Origin: Kitasatospora sp. MAP12-44 | GTDB taxonomy: Bacteria; Actinomycetota; Actinomycetes; Streptomycetales; Streptomycetaceae | Assembly: GCF_029892095.1 (NCBI RefSeq) | Contig: NZ_JARZAE010000004.1 | Span: 2,852,001 to 2,916,000, forward strand | Length of the DNA: 64,000 nucleotides | Reading direction: 5' to 3' | In this document: positions 56,201 to 64,000 of the stretch, one piece after another | Position numbering within the stretch: position 1 is the first letter of the stretch | Layout: each line of letters begins with the position of its first letter | Position numbers and translations under genes: made by a program | The notes under the pieces: generated by a model | Seen by the model: only the letters and a program-made list of their open reading frames with translations | The model's database searches: none | What the model was told of the DNA's origin: nothing

Positions 56201-56462
56201 GTGCCACGGAGAACTGGGCAGTCTTGAACTGCTGTTGACCGCCTCGGGTGGCGTCCTGGCCGGGCCCGCGGTCGCGCGGGCCGGCGCACTGCTGGCCTCG
56301 CTCGACCGGTTCGGCCCGCGCTGCGGCACCCCTGGCGGGGTGAGCAACCCCGGGCTGCTCAATGGCCTGGCCGGCATCGGGCACGGACTGCTCCGGCTCG
56401 GTTTCGGCTCCCGGATACCTTCGGTGCTGCTTCTGCAGCCACCGAACGCCAGTCGGTCTTGA
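53280..56462 (+). CDS. lanM: Class II lanthipeptide synthetase (LanM)
   Basis: 1060 residues from ATG 53280; ATG 53316 (MNYAGAATSDREQEL) is an alternative. The N-terminal dehydratase (DUF4135) has VYKPRPLDVHQHFND near residue 304, GTDIHFENLVA near 379 and VDLETLFHP near 397, the kinase-like active site that phosphorylates and eliminates Ser/Thr. The LanC-like cyclase at the C-terminus keeps the zinc ligands: Cys in SWCRGLTG (near 926) and Cys-His in LCHGELG (near 973). It therefore looks fully active for dehydration and Cys addition. It precedes a short class II-like precursor gene by 52 bp. The 53280 ATG lies inside an inverted repeat. Confidence 0.93.
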   Translation: MSARPIGGILSTMNYAGAATSDREQELPWWIQGVTLTERLGQPPADLPAGDRRADRRLERWRADFAAVDGLFEARLAEAGLVEDGLRALLDEEPAALAARIEAPDWARAADRVLAAAPTRVPAPTPHQSWDQGFAAILAPFTEEAADRLLAAARGAGAERFADLAAIRACFTRRLAQALVRLARRTLVLELNVMRVTGRLAGETSEERFADFVRQSSERSGLTALLTEYAVLARLLAQSCQDAVDAWAELLTRLGADRGSVAQLLGAGGGGDPGRLTVVDPGAGDSHQRGRAVALLGFESGARLVYKPRPLDVHQHFNDTVRWLNARLPELGLRTLAVLERPGYGWVEFVTAGPCGQLAEVDRFYHRLGALLALLHTLGGTDIHFENLVACADQPVLVDLETLFHPALALPGRLVGDPALRALDSSVYRISLLPHLLIGDRGSWDVSALGGDKGAPLPVDAVGWAAPATDEMLLVRRPAVFSGSDNRPRLGGQDADPAAHTESLLAGFRAGYDTITTHRAELTGPDGLLSRFTTDRTRVVARNTQLYAMLLDESTHPDVLRDALDRDRLLDLLWRESAGDPARWPLVPAELDELWAGDIPLLAGHPAARTPSIGGRPVEAAYAENGLDRVHRRLGEMGRTDRYDQEWIIRAALATRTTDAGHRTGTPLPGRRETVVPDPDHLLAAACGIADQILAGAHDDRRRANWLTLEAVEEQHWAILPQGAGLAGGYCGTALFLAQLADLTGTERYAAVARRALRPVPEVLAMLAAHPEPLAAVGCGGFEGLGGIAYALSHLSVLLADRELADWAAEAVRLTGLALSAEQVTGEQPDAGVLTGLAGCLAAMLAVHRATGLAQAADAAARCARQLVARSAEEPAAGGFADGAAGIGWALLRFAAAGGGASYAEAGLRRLSRPSTRRPLNDLTADTSWCRGLTGTALALADSGAAAADPALADRLAWAVARVAGQGPLPNHSLCHGELGSLELLLTASGGVLAGPAVARAGALLASLDRFGPRCGTPGGVSNPGLLNGLAGIGHGLLRLGFGSRIPSVLLLQPPNASRS

Positions 56463-56514
56463 CCCGGAATCGCGGCACGACCCCGCCCGCGATCCCATCG
56501 AATGGAGGACGTGC

Positions 56515-56721
56515 ATGGACAACGACGAGCTGGTCAGGTCCTGGAAGGACCCCGAGGCCCGGGAGGGCTCGGTCACCGACCACCCCGCGGGCGAGATCAG
56601 CACCGGCGGCAGGCCGCGATCGGTGCGGCGAGCCGTCCTGCTGGCCGGCCTCTACGGGGCGGCCATCGCGATGGCCGTGCCGGTGGGACACATGACCGTG
56701 ACGAGCGTCACGTCCCACTGA
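56515..56721 (+). CDS. lanA: Cysteine-free class II lanthipeptide-like precursor
   Basis: 68 residues, with GGAGG 8 nt before ATG 56515, 52 bp after lanM. The leader MDNDELVRSWKDPEAREGS and DHPAGEIS match the leaders of mersacidin/lichenicidin-like class II precursors in actinobacteria. A Gly-Gly at residues 31-32 could be the cleavage site. The rest is basic, then hydrophobic (AVLLAGLYGAAIAMAVPVGH) and ends TVTSVTSH. There is no Cys anywhere, so no lanthionine could form within it; Ser/Thr at 36 and 61-67 could only be dehydrated. It may be a partner peptide, a dehydrated-only product, or a decayed precursor. Confidence 0.75.
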   Translation: MDNDELVRSWKDPEAREGSVTDHPAGEISTGGRPRSVRRAVLLAGLYGAAIAMAVPVGHMTVTSVTSH

Positions 56722-56775
56722 ACGCCCGGCTCCCGGCCCATGGCGTATCCGGTTTCCGGACGATAGCCTCCGGCC

Positions 56776-59754
56776 ATGCTCATCACATCGCCGGTGCTGG
56801 TCGGGCGCGACGATGAGCTCGCGCTCCTCGATGCGGGCCTGGCCGGCGCCCGGCTGGGCGAGGGCCGGGCGGTCTTCCTGCTCGGCGACGCGGGCATCGG
56901 GAAGTCGCGGCTGGCTTCCGCCTGCGCGTTCCGGGCGTTCGCTGACGGCATGGCGGTGCTCCGCGGTCGCGGTAGCACCACGGGCGCCACCATGCCGTTC
57001 CGCCCGGTCGCGGAGGCCCTGCTCTCGCTCTTCCGGATCGGCGGCCTGCCGCAGGATCCGGAACTCGCGCCCTACCGGCCCGCGTTGGCGGAGCTGGTGC
57101 CGGAGTGGCGGGGCGCCGCGCCGTCCCCGGCCGGCATCTCGCTGGTCGAGACGGCCGAGGCCGTGCTGCGGCTGCTGGCCTCGGTCGGCCGGGCCGGCGG
57201 CGGTAGCGGCGGCGGGGAGCCGGGCTGCCTGCTGGTCGTCGAGGACCTGCACGACGCGGACGCCGAGACGCTCGCCGTGGTCGAGTACCTGGTCGACAAT
57301 CTGACCGGGCTGCCGGTCTTCCTGCTGGCCACGCTGCGCTCGCAGAGCGGGCCGGCCGGCGACCTGGCCCGGGAGGCCGGCCGGCGCCGGTCCGCCACCC
57401 TGACCGAGCTGCACCCGCTGGGCCCCGACGAGGTGCGGTTGCTGGCCGAGTCCTGTCTCAGCGCGGAGGACGGCCAACTCCCCCGGCAGGTCACCGATCA
57501 GCTGCTCAAGGACTCCGAGGGCAACCCGTTTGTCGTCGAGGAGCTGCTCGCCGGGATGGTCACCGCGAACGTGCTGCGCGGCGACGCCGGCGGCTGGCGG
57601 GTCTGCGGCGACCTCGCCATCGACGTGCCGACCACGGTGGTGCACAGCGTCGCCCAGCGGGTCGCCCGGCTCGGCCCGGCCGATCGTGAACTCCTGTACG
57701 CCGCAGCCGTGCTGGGCCGACGCTTCGCGCTGCCCGTCCTGCAGCTGGTGACCGGCCTGGATGACCGCAGCCTGCTGGTCCACCTGCGGGCCGGCATCGA
57801 CGCCCAGCTGATCTCGCCCAGCGGGCCGGTGGCCGACTCCTACGAGTTCCGGCACGCGCTGACCACCGAGGCGCTGCTGGCCGGGCTGCTGCCGATGGAG
57901 CGGGCCGCGATCGCCCAGCGGGCGGCCGACGCGATCGAACGCGCCCACCCCGGACTGCCCGGCGACTGGTGCCAGCGGGTCGCGGTGCTGCGGCTGGCCG
58001 CCGGCGACGCCCCGACGGCCGGGCTGCTCTTCGCCGAGGCCGGCCGGGCCGCGCTGGACGGCGGTGCGGTCAACTCCGCGGTCGCCCTGCTGGAGCGCGC
58101 CCATGAGCTGATGGCCGGGTCGACGGCCACCGAGGACGCCGCCTCGGTGCTGGAGCGGCTGGTCTACACGCTGATCGAGACCGGCCGACTGGACCGTGCC
58201 CTCGCGCTGGTCGAGACGCTCCCGCTGACCGGCCCCGGCGCGCTGGACGACGCCCGGTCCGCCGCCCTGCACACCAGGCTGGCCTGGGCCGCGGTCACCG
58301 CCCTGCGGCCCGAGGAGGCGGCGGCCCGGGTGGCGTTCGTCCGTGGCCTGCTCGGGCGCTTCGACAGCGCGGCGCACACCCCGGCGATCGATGTCGTCGA
58401 GGCGCATCTGCTGCTGGTCGCGCGGCCGGAGAGCGGCCGGGCCGGCGCGGACGGCGAGCAGCGCACCGAGCAGGCCGCGGCACTGGCGCGCCGCGCCGCG
58501 CTCGCCGCCGAGGCCGCCGACCTGCCCGAAGTCGCCTGCCAGGCATGGCAGTTGCTGGCCCTACTGGAGCGCAGGCACGGCTTCGACCGGGCCGACGCAC
58601 ACCTGGAGCGGATCCTCGCGCTGGCCGGCCGGCACCAGCTGACCACCTGGCAGGTGGACGCCCTGCTGCGGCTGGGCGCCAACGAGTTCATGCGCAGCGG
58701 CTCCTCGACCCAGCTGGAGCGCGCGCACCGCGCCGCGCTGGACCTGGGCGCGCTCGCCCTGATGCACACCGCCGAGGCGACGATGGCCATGCAGGCCGTG
58801 CTGCGCGGCGCCTACGGGACGGCCCGCGAGCTGACCGACCGCACCGCGCCGGCCACCGCCCGGCTGCGCAACGTCGACAACCACCAGTTCGTGCTGCTCA
58901 CCCGGGCCGCGCTCGCCGCCCATCAGGGCCGCCGCCGGGAGATGGAGCAGGAGCTGGCCGAGTTCCAGCGCTGGGACGGCGAGCACTCGCTCCAACTCCC
59001 GCTGGCGCTGGGCACCTGCCGGGCGATCTGCGCGGTGCTCGAGGAGGATCGGACCCGCGCGCTCGCCGAACTGGACAGCGCGCTCGCCTGGGAGCGGGAC
59101 CACCCGACCGTCTTCTACCTCAACGGCCACTACGGGCTGCGCCCGCTGCTGCGCGCGATCGAGGGCCTGGCCGAGCCGGCCGAGCATGCCGCGATCGCCG
59201 CCGACCCCGGCGCCGGGCTGCTCTGGAACCGGCAGTTCGAGCGGCTGGCACACGCCGTGCACGAGGGCAGGGCCGGACGCCCCGAGCAGGCTCTGCGGGC
59301 CGTCGCCGAGGCCCGGGAGGCGGCGGCGCCGTTCCTGATGGCCCGCCATCTGGGCCTGCGCCTGGTGGCCGAGGCCGCGTTGGCCGACGGCTGGGGCGAA
59401 CCGGTGCCATGGCTGCGCACCGCCGAGGAGTACTTCCACGGCGCCGCCGTACCCGCCGTCGCCAGCGCCTGCCGGGACCTGCTGCGCCGGGCCGGGGCCA
59501 CCGTGCCGCAGCGGCGCAGCGGCTCCGACGGGGTGCCGGCCGGCCTGCGCCGGCAGGGTCTGACCGTCCGGGAGTACGAGGTGTTCCTGCTGATCGCCTC
59601 CCGGCTGGGCAACCAGGAGATCGCCGGGCGCCTCTACATCTCGCCGCGGACCGTGGAGAAGCACGTGGCGAGCCTGCTGGCGAAGACCGGCCGGGCCAAC
59701 CGCGGTGCCCTGTGCGACTACGCGGTCGAGGTGACCGCGGCGGACCGGCCCTGA
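56776..59754 (+). CDS. LuxR-family regulator with AAA ATPase (LAL type)
   Basis: 992 residues. N-terminal Walker A LLGDAGIGKSRLA near residue 36 and Walker B CLLVVEDLHDADA near residue 151 define an AAA/NB-ARC-like ATPase. The middle is helical repeats (LERAHELMAGSTATEDAASV). The C-terminal ~65 residues form a LuxR helix-turn-helix (LTVREYEVFLLIASRLGNQE, RLYISPRTVEKHVASLLAKT). Such large ATP-dependent regulators often control secondary-metabolite clusters. It lies 54 bp after the precursor gene on the same strand, so it probably belongs to the lanthipeptide island. Confidence 0.92.
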   Translation: MLITSPVLVGRDDELALLDAGLAGARLGEGRAVFLLGDAGIGKSRLASACAFRAFADGMAVLRGRGSTTGATMPFRPVAEALLSLFRIGGLPQDPELAPYRPALAELVPEWRGAAPSPAGISLVETAEAVLRLLASVGRAGGGSGGGEPGCLLVVEDLHDADAETLAVVEYLVDNLTGLPVFLLATLRSQSGPAGDLAREAGRRRSATLTELHPLGPDEVRLLAESCLSAEDGQLPRQVTDQLLKDSEGNPFVVEELLAGMVTANVLRGDAGGWRVCGDLAIDVPTTVVHSVAQRVARLGPADRELLYAAAVLGRRFALPVLQLVTGLDDRSLLVHLRAGIDAQLISPSGPVADSYEFRHALTTEALLAGLLPMERAAIAQRAADAIERAHPGLPGDWCQRVAVLRLAAGDAPTAGLLFAEAGRAALDGGAVNSAVALLERAHELMAGSTATEDAASVLERLVYTLIETGRLDRALALVETLPLTGPGALDDARSAALHTRLAWAAVTALRPEEAAARVAFVRGLLGRFDSAAHTPAIDVVEAHLLLVARPESGRAGADGEQRTEQAAALARRAALAAEAADLPEVACQAWQLLALLERRHGFDRADAHLERILALAGRHQLTTWQVDALLRLGANEFMRSGSSTQLERAHRAALDLGALALMHTAEATMAMQAVLRGAYGTARELTDRTAPATARLRNVDNHQFVLLTRAALAAHQGRRREMEQELAEFQRWDGEHSLQLPLALGTCRAICAVLEEDRTRALAELDSALAWERDHPTVFYLNGHYGLRPLLRAIEGLAEPAEHAAIAADPGAGLLWNRQFERLAHAVHEGRAGRPEQALRAVAEAREAAAPFLMARHLGLRLVAEAALADGWGEPVPWLRTAEEYFHGAAVPAVASACRDLLRRAGATVPQRRSGSDGVPAGLRRQGLTVREYEVFLLIASRLGNQEIAGRLYISPRTVEKHVASLLAKTGRANRGALCDYAVEVTAADRP

Positions 59755-59765
59755 AACAGGACCGG
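59745..59765. terminator. Candidate terminator between the LuxR gene and valS
   Basis: CCGGCCCTG (59745-59753) and CAGGACCGG (59757-59765) pair with one mismatch around AAA. The stem includes the LuxR stop codon and lies 20 bp past the valS stop on the other strand. Confidence 0.45.
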
Positions 59766-59785
59766 CCCGCGGGGTACCGGACGGC

Positions 59786-62428
59786 TCAGCCCTGCGGCAG
59801 CGCGGCCAGCTGGGCGGTGATCCGCTCGATGTCGGCCTCGGCGGCGGCCTGGCGGGCGCGGATCTTCACGACCACGTCGTCCGGGGCCTTGGCCAGGAAG
59901 CCCTCGTTGCCGAGCTTGGCGGCCGTCTGGGCCTTCTCCTTCTCGGCGACCGCGAGGTCCTTCTGCAGGCGCTTGCGCTCGGCCGGCACGTCGATGGTGC
60001 CGGAGAGGTCGAGCGCGACCGTGGCACCGGCGACCGGCAGCGAGGCGGTGGCCGCGAAGCCGTCCTCGGGAGCGGTCAGCCGCAGCAGCGAGCGGATCGC
60101 GTCCTCGTGCGCGACCAGCACGGTGCCCGCCAACTCCAGGGTGGCCGGCACCTTCTGGCCCGGCTTGAGGCCCTGGTCGGAGCGGAACCGGCGGACCTCG
60201 GTGACCACCTGCTGGAGCGTGGCGATCTCGGCCTCGGCGGCGGCGTCCCGACGGGTGTCGTCGGCCACCGGCCAATCGGTGACGACCAGCGACTCGGCGC
60301 CGGTGAGCGTGGTCCACAGCGTGTCGGTGACGAACGGGACCACCGGGTGCAGCAGCCGCAGCGTGACCTCCAGGACCTCGCCGAGCACCCGGCGAGCGGC
60401 GTCGGCCTGCGGGCCGCCCTTGGCCAGGGTGGTCTTGGAGAGCTCGACGTACCAGTCGAAGACCTCGTCCCAGGCGTAGTGGAACAGGGTGTCCGACAGC
60501 TTGGCGAACTGGTAGTCGTCGTAGAGCGCGTCGACCTCGGTGATGGTCGCCTGCAGGCGGGAGAGGATCCAGCGGTCGACCGCCGTCATCTCCTCGGGCG
60601 CCGGCAGCGGGCCCTCCACCGTGGCGCCGTTCATCAGGGCGAAGCGGGTGGCGTTCCAGATCTTGTTGCAGAAGTTGCGCGAGCCCTGGACCCAGTCCTC
60701 GCCGATCGGCACGTCGGCGCCCGGGTTGGCGCCGCGGGCCAGCGTGAAGCGGACGGCGTCGGCGCCGTACTCGTTCATCCAGTCCAGCGGGTCCACCGCG
60801 GTGCCCGAGGACTTGGACATCTTCTTGCCGAACTGGTCGCGGACCAGGCCGGTCAGCGCGATGGTGTGGAACGGCGCCTGGCCGTCCATCGCGTAGAGGC
60901 CGAACATCATCATCCGGGCGACCCAGAAGAAGATGATGTCGTGGCCGGTGAGCAGCACGTCGGTCGGGTAGAACTTCGCCAGATCCGGGGTCTGCTCCGG
61001 CCAGCCCAGCGTGGAGAACGGCCACAGGCCGCTGGAGAACCAGGTGTCCAGCACGTCCGGGTCCTGGTGCCAGCCCTCGCCGGTGGGCGGCTGCTCGTCG
61101 GGGCCGACGCAGATGACCTCGCCGTCCGGGCCGTACCAGACCGGGATCCGGTGGCCCCACCAGAGCTGGCGCGAGATGCACCAGTCGTGCATGTTGTCGA
61201 CCCAGCTGAAGTAGCGGCCCTCCAGCTCCTTCGGGTGGATCTGCACCCGGCCGTCGCGCACCGCCTCGCCGGCCGCCTGCGCCAGCGGCGCGACGTTGAC
61301 CCACCACTGCAGCGAGAGCCGCGGCTCGACGATGGTGTGGCAGCGCGAGCAGTGGCCCACCGCGTGCATGTACGGGCGCTTCTCGGCGACGATCCGGCCC
61401 TGCTCGCGCAGCGCGCCGACGACGGCCGCGCGGGCGTCGTGCCGGTCCAGGCCGAGGAACGGGCCGTGCACGGTGATCACACCGCGCTCGTCCATCACGG
61501 TCAGGTTGGGCAGGCCGTGGCGCTGGCCGATCGCGAAGTCGTTGGGGTCGTGCGCGGGTGTCACCTTGACCGCGCCGGTGCCGAACTCCGGGTCGACGTG
61601 GGTGTCGGCGACCACCGGGATGCGGCGGTCCGTCAGCGGCAGCGCGATGGTGCGGCCGACCAGGTGGGCGTAGCGCTCGTCGTCGGGGTGGACGGCCACG
61701 GCGGTGTCGCCGAGCAGCGTCTCGGCCCGGGTGGTGGCCACCACGATCGACTCGTCGCCGTCGCCGTAGCGGATCGAGACCAGCTCACCGGCCTCGTCCT
61801 CGTGCTCGACCTCGATGTCCGAGAGCGCGGTGAGGCAGCGCGGGCACCAGTTGATGATGCGCTCGGCGCGGTAGATCAGGCCGTCGTCGAAGAGCTTCTT
61901 GAAGATGGTCTGGACGGCCTGCGACAGGCCCTCGTCCATGGTGAACCGCTCGCGCGACCAGTCGACGCCGTCGCCCAGGCGGCGCATCTGGCCGAGGATC
62001 TGGCCACCGTAGTTCTCCTTCCACTCCCAGACCTTCTCGACGAAGGCCTCGCGGCCCAGGTCGTGGCGGGAGAGGCCGGACTCGGCGAGCTGCTGCTCGA
62101 CGCGGTTCTGGGTGGCGATGCCGGCGTGGTCCATGCCCGGCAGCCAGAGCACCTCGTAACCCTGCATCCGCTTACGGCGCGTCAGGGCGTCCATCAGGGT
62201 GTGCTGGAAGGCGTGACCCAGGTGCAGCGCACCGGTCACGTTCGGCGGCGGGATGACGATGGTGTACGGAGGCTTGTCGCTCTTCGCGTCGGCGGTGAAG
62301 TAGCCGCGCTCGACCCAGCGCTCGTACAGCTCGCCCTCTACCTCCGCCGGGGCGTAGGTGGTAGGGAGTGCTGCCGCGTTGTCCCCGGACTCGTGGTCGG
62401 CGGGGCGCTGGTTCGTCTTGTCGGTCAC
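59786..62428 (-). CDS. valS: Valyl-tRNA synthetase
   Basis: 880 residues. HIGH motif in [20 protein letters not shown] near residue 68, KMSKS as [16 protein letters not shown] near residue 533, an editing domain ([20 protein letters not shown]), the anticodon-binding domain and the C-terminal coiled coil ([20 protein letters not shown]). It charges tRNA-Val. No T-box or leader peptide is evident in the 180 bp upstream. folC, which I recall as its usual downstream neighbour, is 11 kb away here. Confidence 0.97.
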   Translation of the reverse strand: MTDKTNQRPADHESGDNAAALPTTYAPAEVEGELYERWVERGYFTADAKSDKPPYTIVIPPPNVTGALHLGHAFQHTLMDALTRRKRMQGYEVLWLPGMDHAGIATQNRVEQQLAESGLSRHDLGREAFVEKVWEWKENYGGQILGQMRRLGDGVDWSRERFTMDEGLSQAVQTIFKKLFDDGLIYRAERIINWCPRCLTALSDIEVEHEDEAGELVSIRYGDGDESIVVATTRAETLLGDTAVAVHPDDERYAHLVGRTIALPLTDRRIPVVADTHVDPEFGTGAVKVTPAHDPNDFAIGQRHGLPNLTVMDERGVITVHGPFLGLDRHDARAAVVGALREQGRIVAEKRPYMHAVGHCSRCHTIVEPRLSLQWWVNVAPLAQAAGEAVRDGRVQIHPKELEGRYFSWVDNMHDWCISRQLWWGHRIPVWYGPDGEVICVGPDEQPPTGEGWHQDPDVLDTWFSSGLWPFSTLGWPEQTPDLAKFYPTDVLLTGHDIIFFWVARMMMFGLYAMDGQAPFHTIALTGLVRDQFGKKMSKSSGTAVDPLDWMNEYGADAVRFTLARGANPGADVPIGEDWVQGSRNFCNKIWNATRFALMNGATVEGPLPAPEEMTAVDRWILSRLQATITEVDALYDDYQFAKLSDTLFHYAWDEVFDWYVELSKTTLAKGGPQADAARRVLGEVLEVTLRLLHPVVPFVTDTLWTTLTGAESLVVTDWPVADDTRRDAAAEAEIATLQQVVTEVRRFRSDQGLKPGQKVPATLELAGTVLVAHEDAIRSLLRLTAPEDGFAATASLPVAGATVALDLSGTIDVPAERKRLQKDLAVAEKEKAQTAAKLGNEGFLAKAPDDVVVKIRARQAAAEADIERITAQLAALPQG

Positions 62429-62612
62429 GACACACAGTTTACGTAACCGCGGACGGCCCTCTTCCCCATTTACTCCCCACAGACTCCTCTCTTCCGTCCG
62501 GGACAGCCGTCAGGGACGTGCGGTAGCGTGCCCGGTACTCGTGCGCATGGTCGAACGGGCAAGTGAAGTCACGTCACAGGCCGCGCGACGCGGCGGGGGA
62601 GCAGCAGAGCAG

Positions 62613-63521
62613 ATGTACGGCCAGGATCAGCAGCCGCAGAATCCGCAGCAGGGCTACGGACAGCCGCCCTACGGCCAGCAGCCGCCGGCGTTCGGCGCAC
62701 CGCCGCAGCAGGGCTACGGCCAGCCGACCTACGGGCAGCAGCCGCCGCCCCCGCAGTACGGCGCGCCGCAGCAGGGCTACGGCCAGCCGGCGTACGGGCA
62801 GCAGCCGCCGCCCCCGCCGGGTTACGGACAGCCCGCGTACGGACAGCAGCCGCCGCAGTACGGCGCCCCCCAGCAGCCGCAGTTCGGTGGCTACCAGCCG
62901 CCGCCGGCCAAGAAGGGCAAGGGCGGCCTGGTCGTCGGCCTGCTGATCGGCGCCGTGGTGCTCGGTGGCGGCGGCTTCGTGGCCTACCAGGCGGTGGGCA
63001 AGGCCAGCGGCAGCGCGAGCGCGGGCCAGTACAAGCTGGCCGCCCCGGCCTCGCTCGCCGGCGGCTACACCCAGAAGTCCGCGTCGACCAAGCCGGCCGA
63101 CCCGTCCAACAAGATCACCGGGTTCAACGCGATCGACGGCAGCGTCGACGCCACCTACGACAAGGGCGGCGACGCGACCGACACCATCACCCTCGGCGGC
63201 TCGTGGGGCACCATCGCGGACCCGAACGCCGTGATGACCGCCTTCAAGGCGGGCCTCTCGAAGTCCGGCGGCCTGACCTGGTCGACGCCGCTGGCCACGG
63301 TCGACGCCAACGACCCGCACGACGCGAGCGGTCTGATGCAGTGCGGCGTGGCCGGCGACGCCGGGATGAACCTGCCGGTCTGCGTCTGGGCCAACCACTC
63401 GACGGCCGGCTCGGTCACCTTCGCCAAGATCTCGATCACCGGCGGCAGCAGCGCGATCTCGGTCGACCAGGCGGCGACCCAGAGCCGCGCCATCCGGGAC
63501 GCCGCGGTGGTCGCGAAGTAG
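62613..63521 (+). CDS. Single-helix membrane protein with GYGQPxYGQQPP repeats
   Basis: 302 residues from ATG 62613 ([20 protein letters not shown]). Residues 1-95 are a cytoplasmic Tyr/Gly/Gln/Pro repeat; then KKGKGG and a membrane helix ([20 protein letters not shown], residues ~106-126). The ~170-residue extracellular part contains two Cys ([20 protein letters not shown]) likely disulfide-bonded. I recall a hypothetical gene between valS and clpX in other streptomycetes. Function unknown; repeats of this kind occur in many actinobacterial envelope proteins. Confidence 0.85.
   Translation: MYGQDQQPQNPQQGYGQPPYGQQPPAFGAPPQQGYGQPTYGQQPPPPQYGAPQQGYGQPAYGQQPPPPPGYGQPAYGQQPPQYGAPQQPQFGGYQPPPAKKGKGGLVVGLLIGAVVLGGGGFVAYQAVGKASGSASAGQYKLAAPASLAGGYTQKSASTKPADPSNKITGFNAIDGSVDATYDKGGDATDTITLGGSWGTIADPNAVMTAFKAGLSKSGGLTWSTPLATVDANDPHDASGLMQCGVAGDAGMNLPVCVWANHSTAGSVTFAKISITGGSSAISVDQAATQSRAIRDAAVVAK
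62640..62880. repeat. In-frame GYGQPxYGQQPP codon repeats
   Basis: The string cagggctacggccagccg with following yacgggcagcagccgccg recurs about four times, encoding GYGQPxYGQQPP. Units keep frame and vary at wobble bases, as expected for selected low-complexity protein. Confidence 0.85.
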
Positions 63522-63536
63522 TCCCGGCCGCAGCAA

Positions 63537-63579
63537 CGACTGAGGGGGCCCGCGCACTTGGCGCGGGCCCCCTCAGTCG
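63537..63579. terminator. Bidirectional terminator before clpX
   Basis: CGACTGAGGGGGCCCGCGC (63537-63555) and GCGCGGGCCCCCTCAGTCG (63561-63579) form a perfect 19-bp stem with loop ACTTG. It lies 15 bp after the membrane-protein stop and 14 bp after the clpX stop on the other strand. Confidence 0.9.
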
Positions 63580-63593
63580 TCGGTGATCGATGC

Positions 63594-64000
63594 TCAGGCG
63601 CTCTTGTCGCGGCGCTCGCGCTTGATCATGTCGCGCGGGACCAGGGTCGGGATCGCGTGCTTGGAGACCACGTCCTCGGTGACCACCACGCGGGCGACGT
63701 CCTGACGCGAGGGGACCTCGTACATCACGGACATCAGCACCTCCTCCATGATGGCCCGCAGGCCACGGGCGCCGGTGCCCCGCAGGATCGCCTGGTCGGC
63801 GATCGCCTCCAGCGCGTCCTGGCTGAACTCCAGCTCCACGCCGTCGAGTTCGAAGAGCTTGCGGTACTGCTTGATCAGCGCGTTCTTCGGCTCGGTGAGG
63901 ATCTGCAGCAGCGCCTCGCGGTCGAGGTTGTGCACGCTGGTGATCACCGGCAGCCGGCCGATGAACTCGGGGATCATGCCGAACTTGACCAGGTCCTCCG
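63594..64000 (-). CDS. clpX: ATP-dependent Clp protease ATPase subunit ClpX (C-terminal part)
   Basis: The 5' part lies beyond base 64000. The visible ~135 residues read [19 protein letters not shown], which includes sensor-2-proximal IGRLP, then [20 protein letters not shown] and [20 protein letters not shown], the ClpX C-terminal small domain. It unfolds substrates for ClpP. The tail ends KRERRDKSA. Confidence 0.95.
   Translation of the reverse strand, partial: EDLVKFGMIPEFIGRLPVITSVHNLDREALLQILTEPKNALIKQYRKLFELDGVELEFSQDALEAIADQAILRGTGARGLRAIMEEVLMSVMYEVPSRQDVARVVVTEDVVSKHAIPTLVPRDMIKRERRDKSA

Noticed and set aside
62429..62612. T-box or leader peptide upstream of valS
   Set aside because: No specifier-loop/T-box sequence, Val-rich short frame or U-tract hairpin could be found in the 180 bp.

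Overview
The window is GC-rich actinobacterial DNA. The gene order, the Gln/Tyr-rich cell-envelope proteins, the SARP regulator and the frequent GTG starts point to a streptomycete (Streptomyces or Kitasatospora). Most of it is core chromosome in conserved synteny: holA-comEC-comEA, leuS, rsfS-nadD, proA/proB-obgE-rpmA-rplU-rne, the TIGR03960/TIGR03936 radical-SAM pair, rodA-mrdA-mreD-mreC-mreB, ndk-DUF4233-folC, valS and clpX. No rRNA, CRISPR array, integrase or transposase was seen.

Layout. 1-7.6 kb: a truncated unknown gene, holA, a small gene antisense to the end of comEC, comEC, comEA, a DegV protein and a small membrane protein. A palindrome followed by two DnaA-box-like nonamers sits in front of comEA. 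7.9-13.4 kb: leuS behind a Leu leader peptide and a U-tract attenuator, then galE and a TPR-type regulator. 13.6-18 kb: an accessory stretch with two MFS transporters, a divergent XRE regulator and three tRNA-Ala(GGC) genes. 18-26 kb: a histidine phosphatase with an apparent CTG start, rsfS, an LCP/LytR_C envelope protein, nadD, two tiny membrane proteins, an M48 peptidase and a two-component system. 26-33 kb: two related membrane proteins of unknown function, proA, proB, obgE and the L27/L21 genes. 33-40 kb: RNase E/G and the radical-SAM pair. 40-49 kb: the elongation (mre) operon, ndk, DUF4233 and folC.

The most unusual part lies between folC and valS (about 48.8-59.8 kb), two genes I recall as neighbours in other streptomycetes. 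It carries a class III-type lanthipeptide synthetase (LanKC), a SARP regulator, a complete class II synthetase (LanM), a 68-residue class II-like precursor with no cysteine, and a large LuxR-family ATPase regulator. Triplets of seven-base direct repeats at exact 11-bp spacing, the usual layout of SARP operators, lie upstream of LanKC and between the SARP gene and LanM. This suggests one regulator drives both synthetases. A cysteine-free precursor next to a zinc-bearing LanM implies either a dehydrated, non-lanthionine product, a Cys-bearing partner encoded elsewhere, or a decayed substrate. No transporter or dedicated protease gene is present.

The last part (59.8-64 kb) holds valS, a Gln/Tyr/Pro-rich membrane protein and the 3' end of clpX. 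All functional statements come from reading the sequence and from family knowledge; no database search was run.
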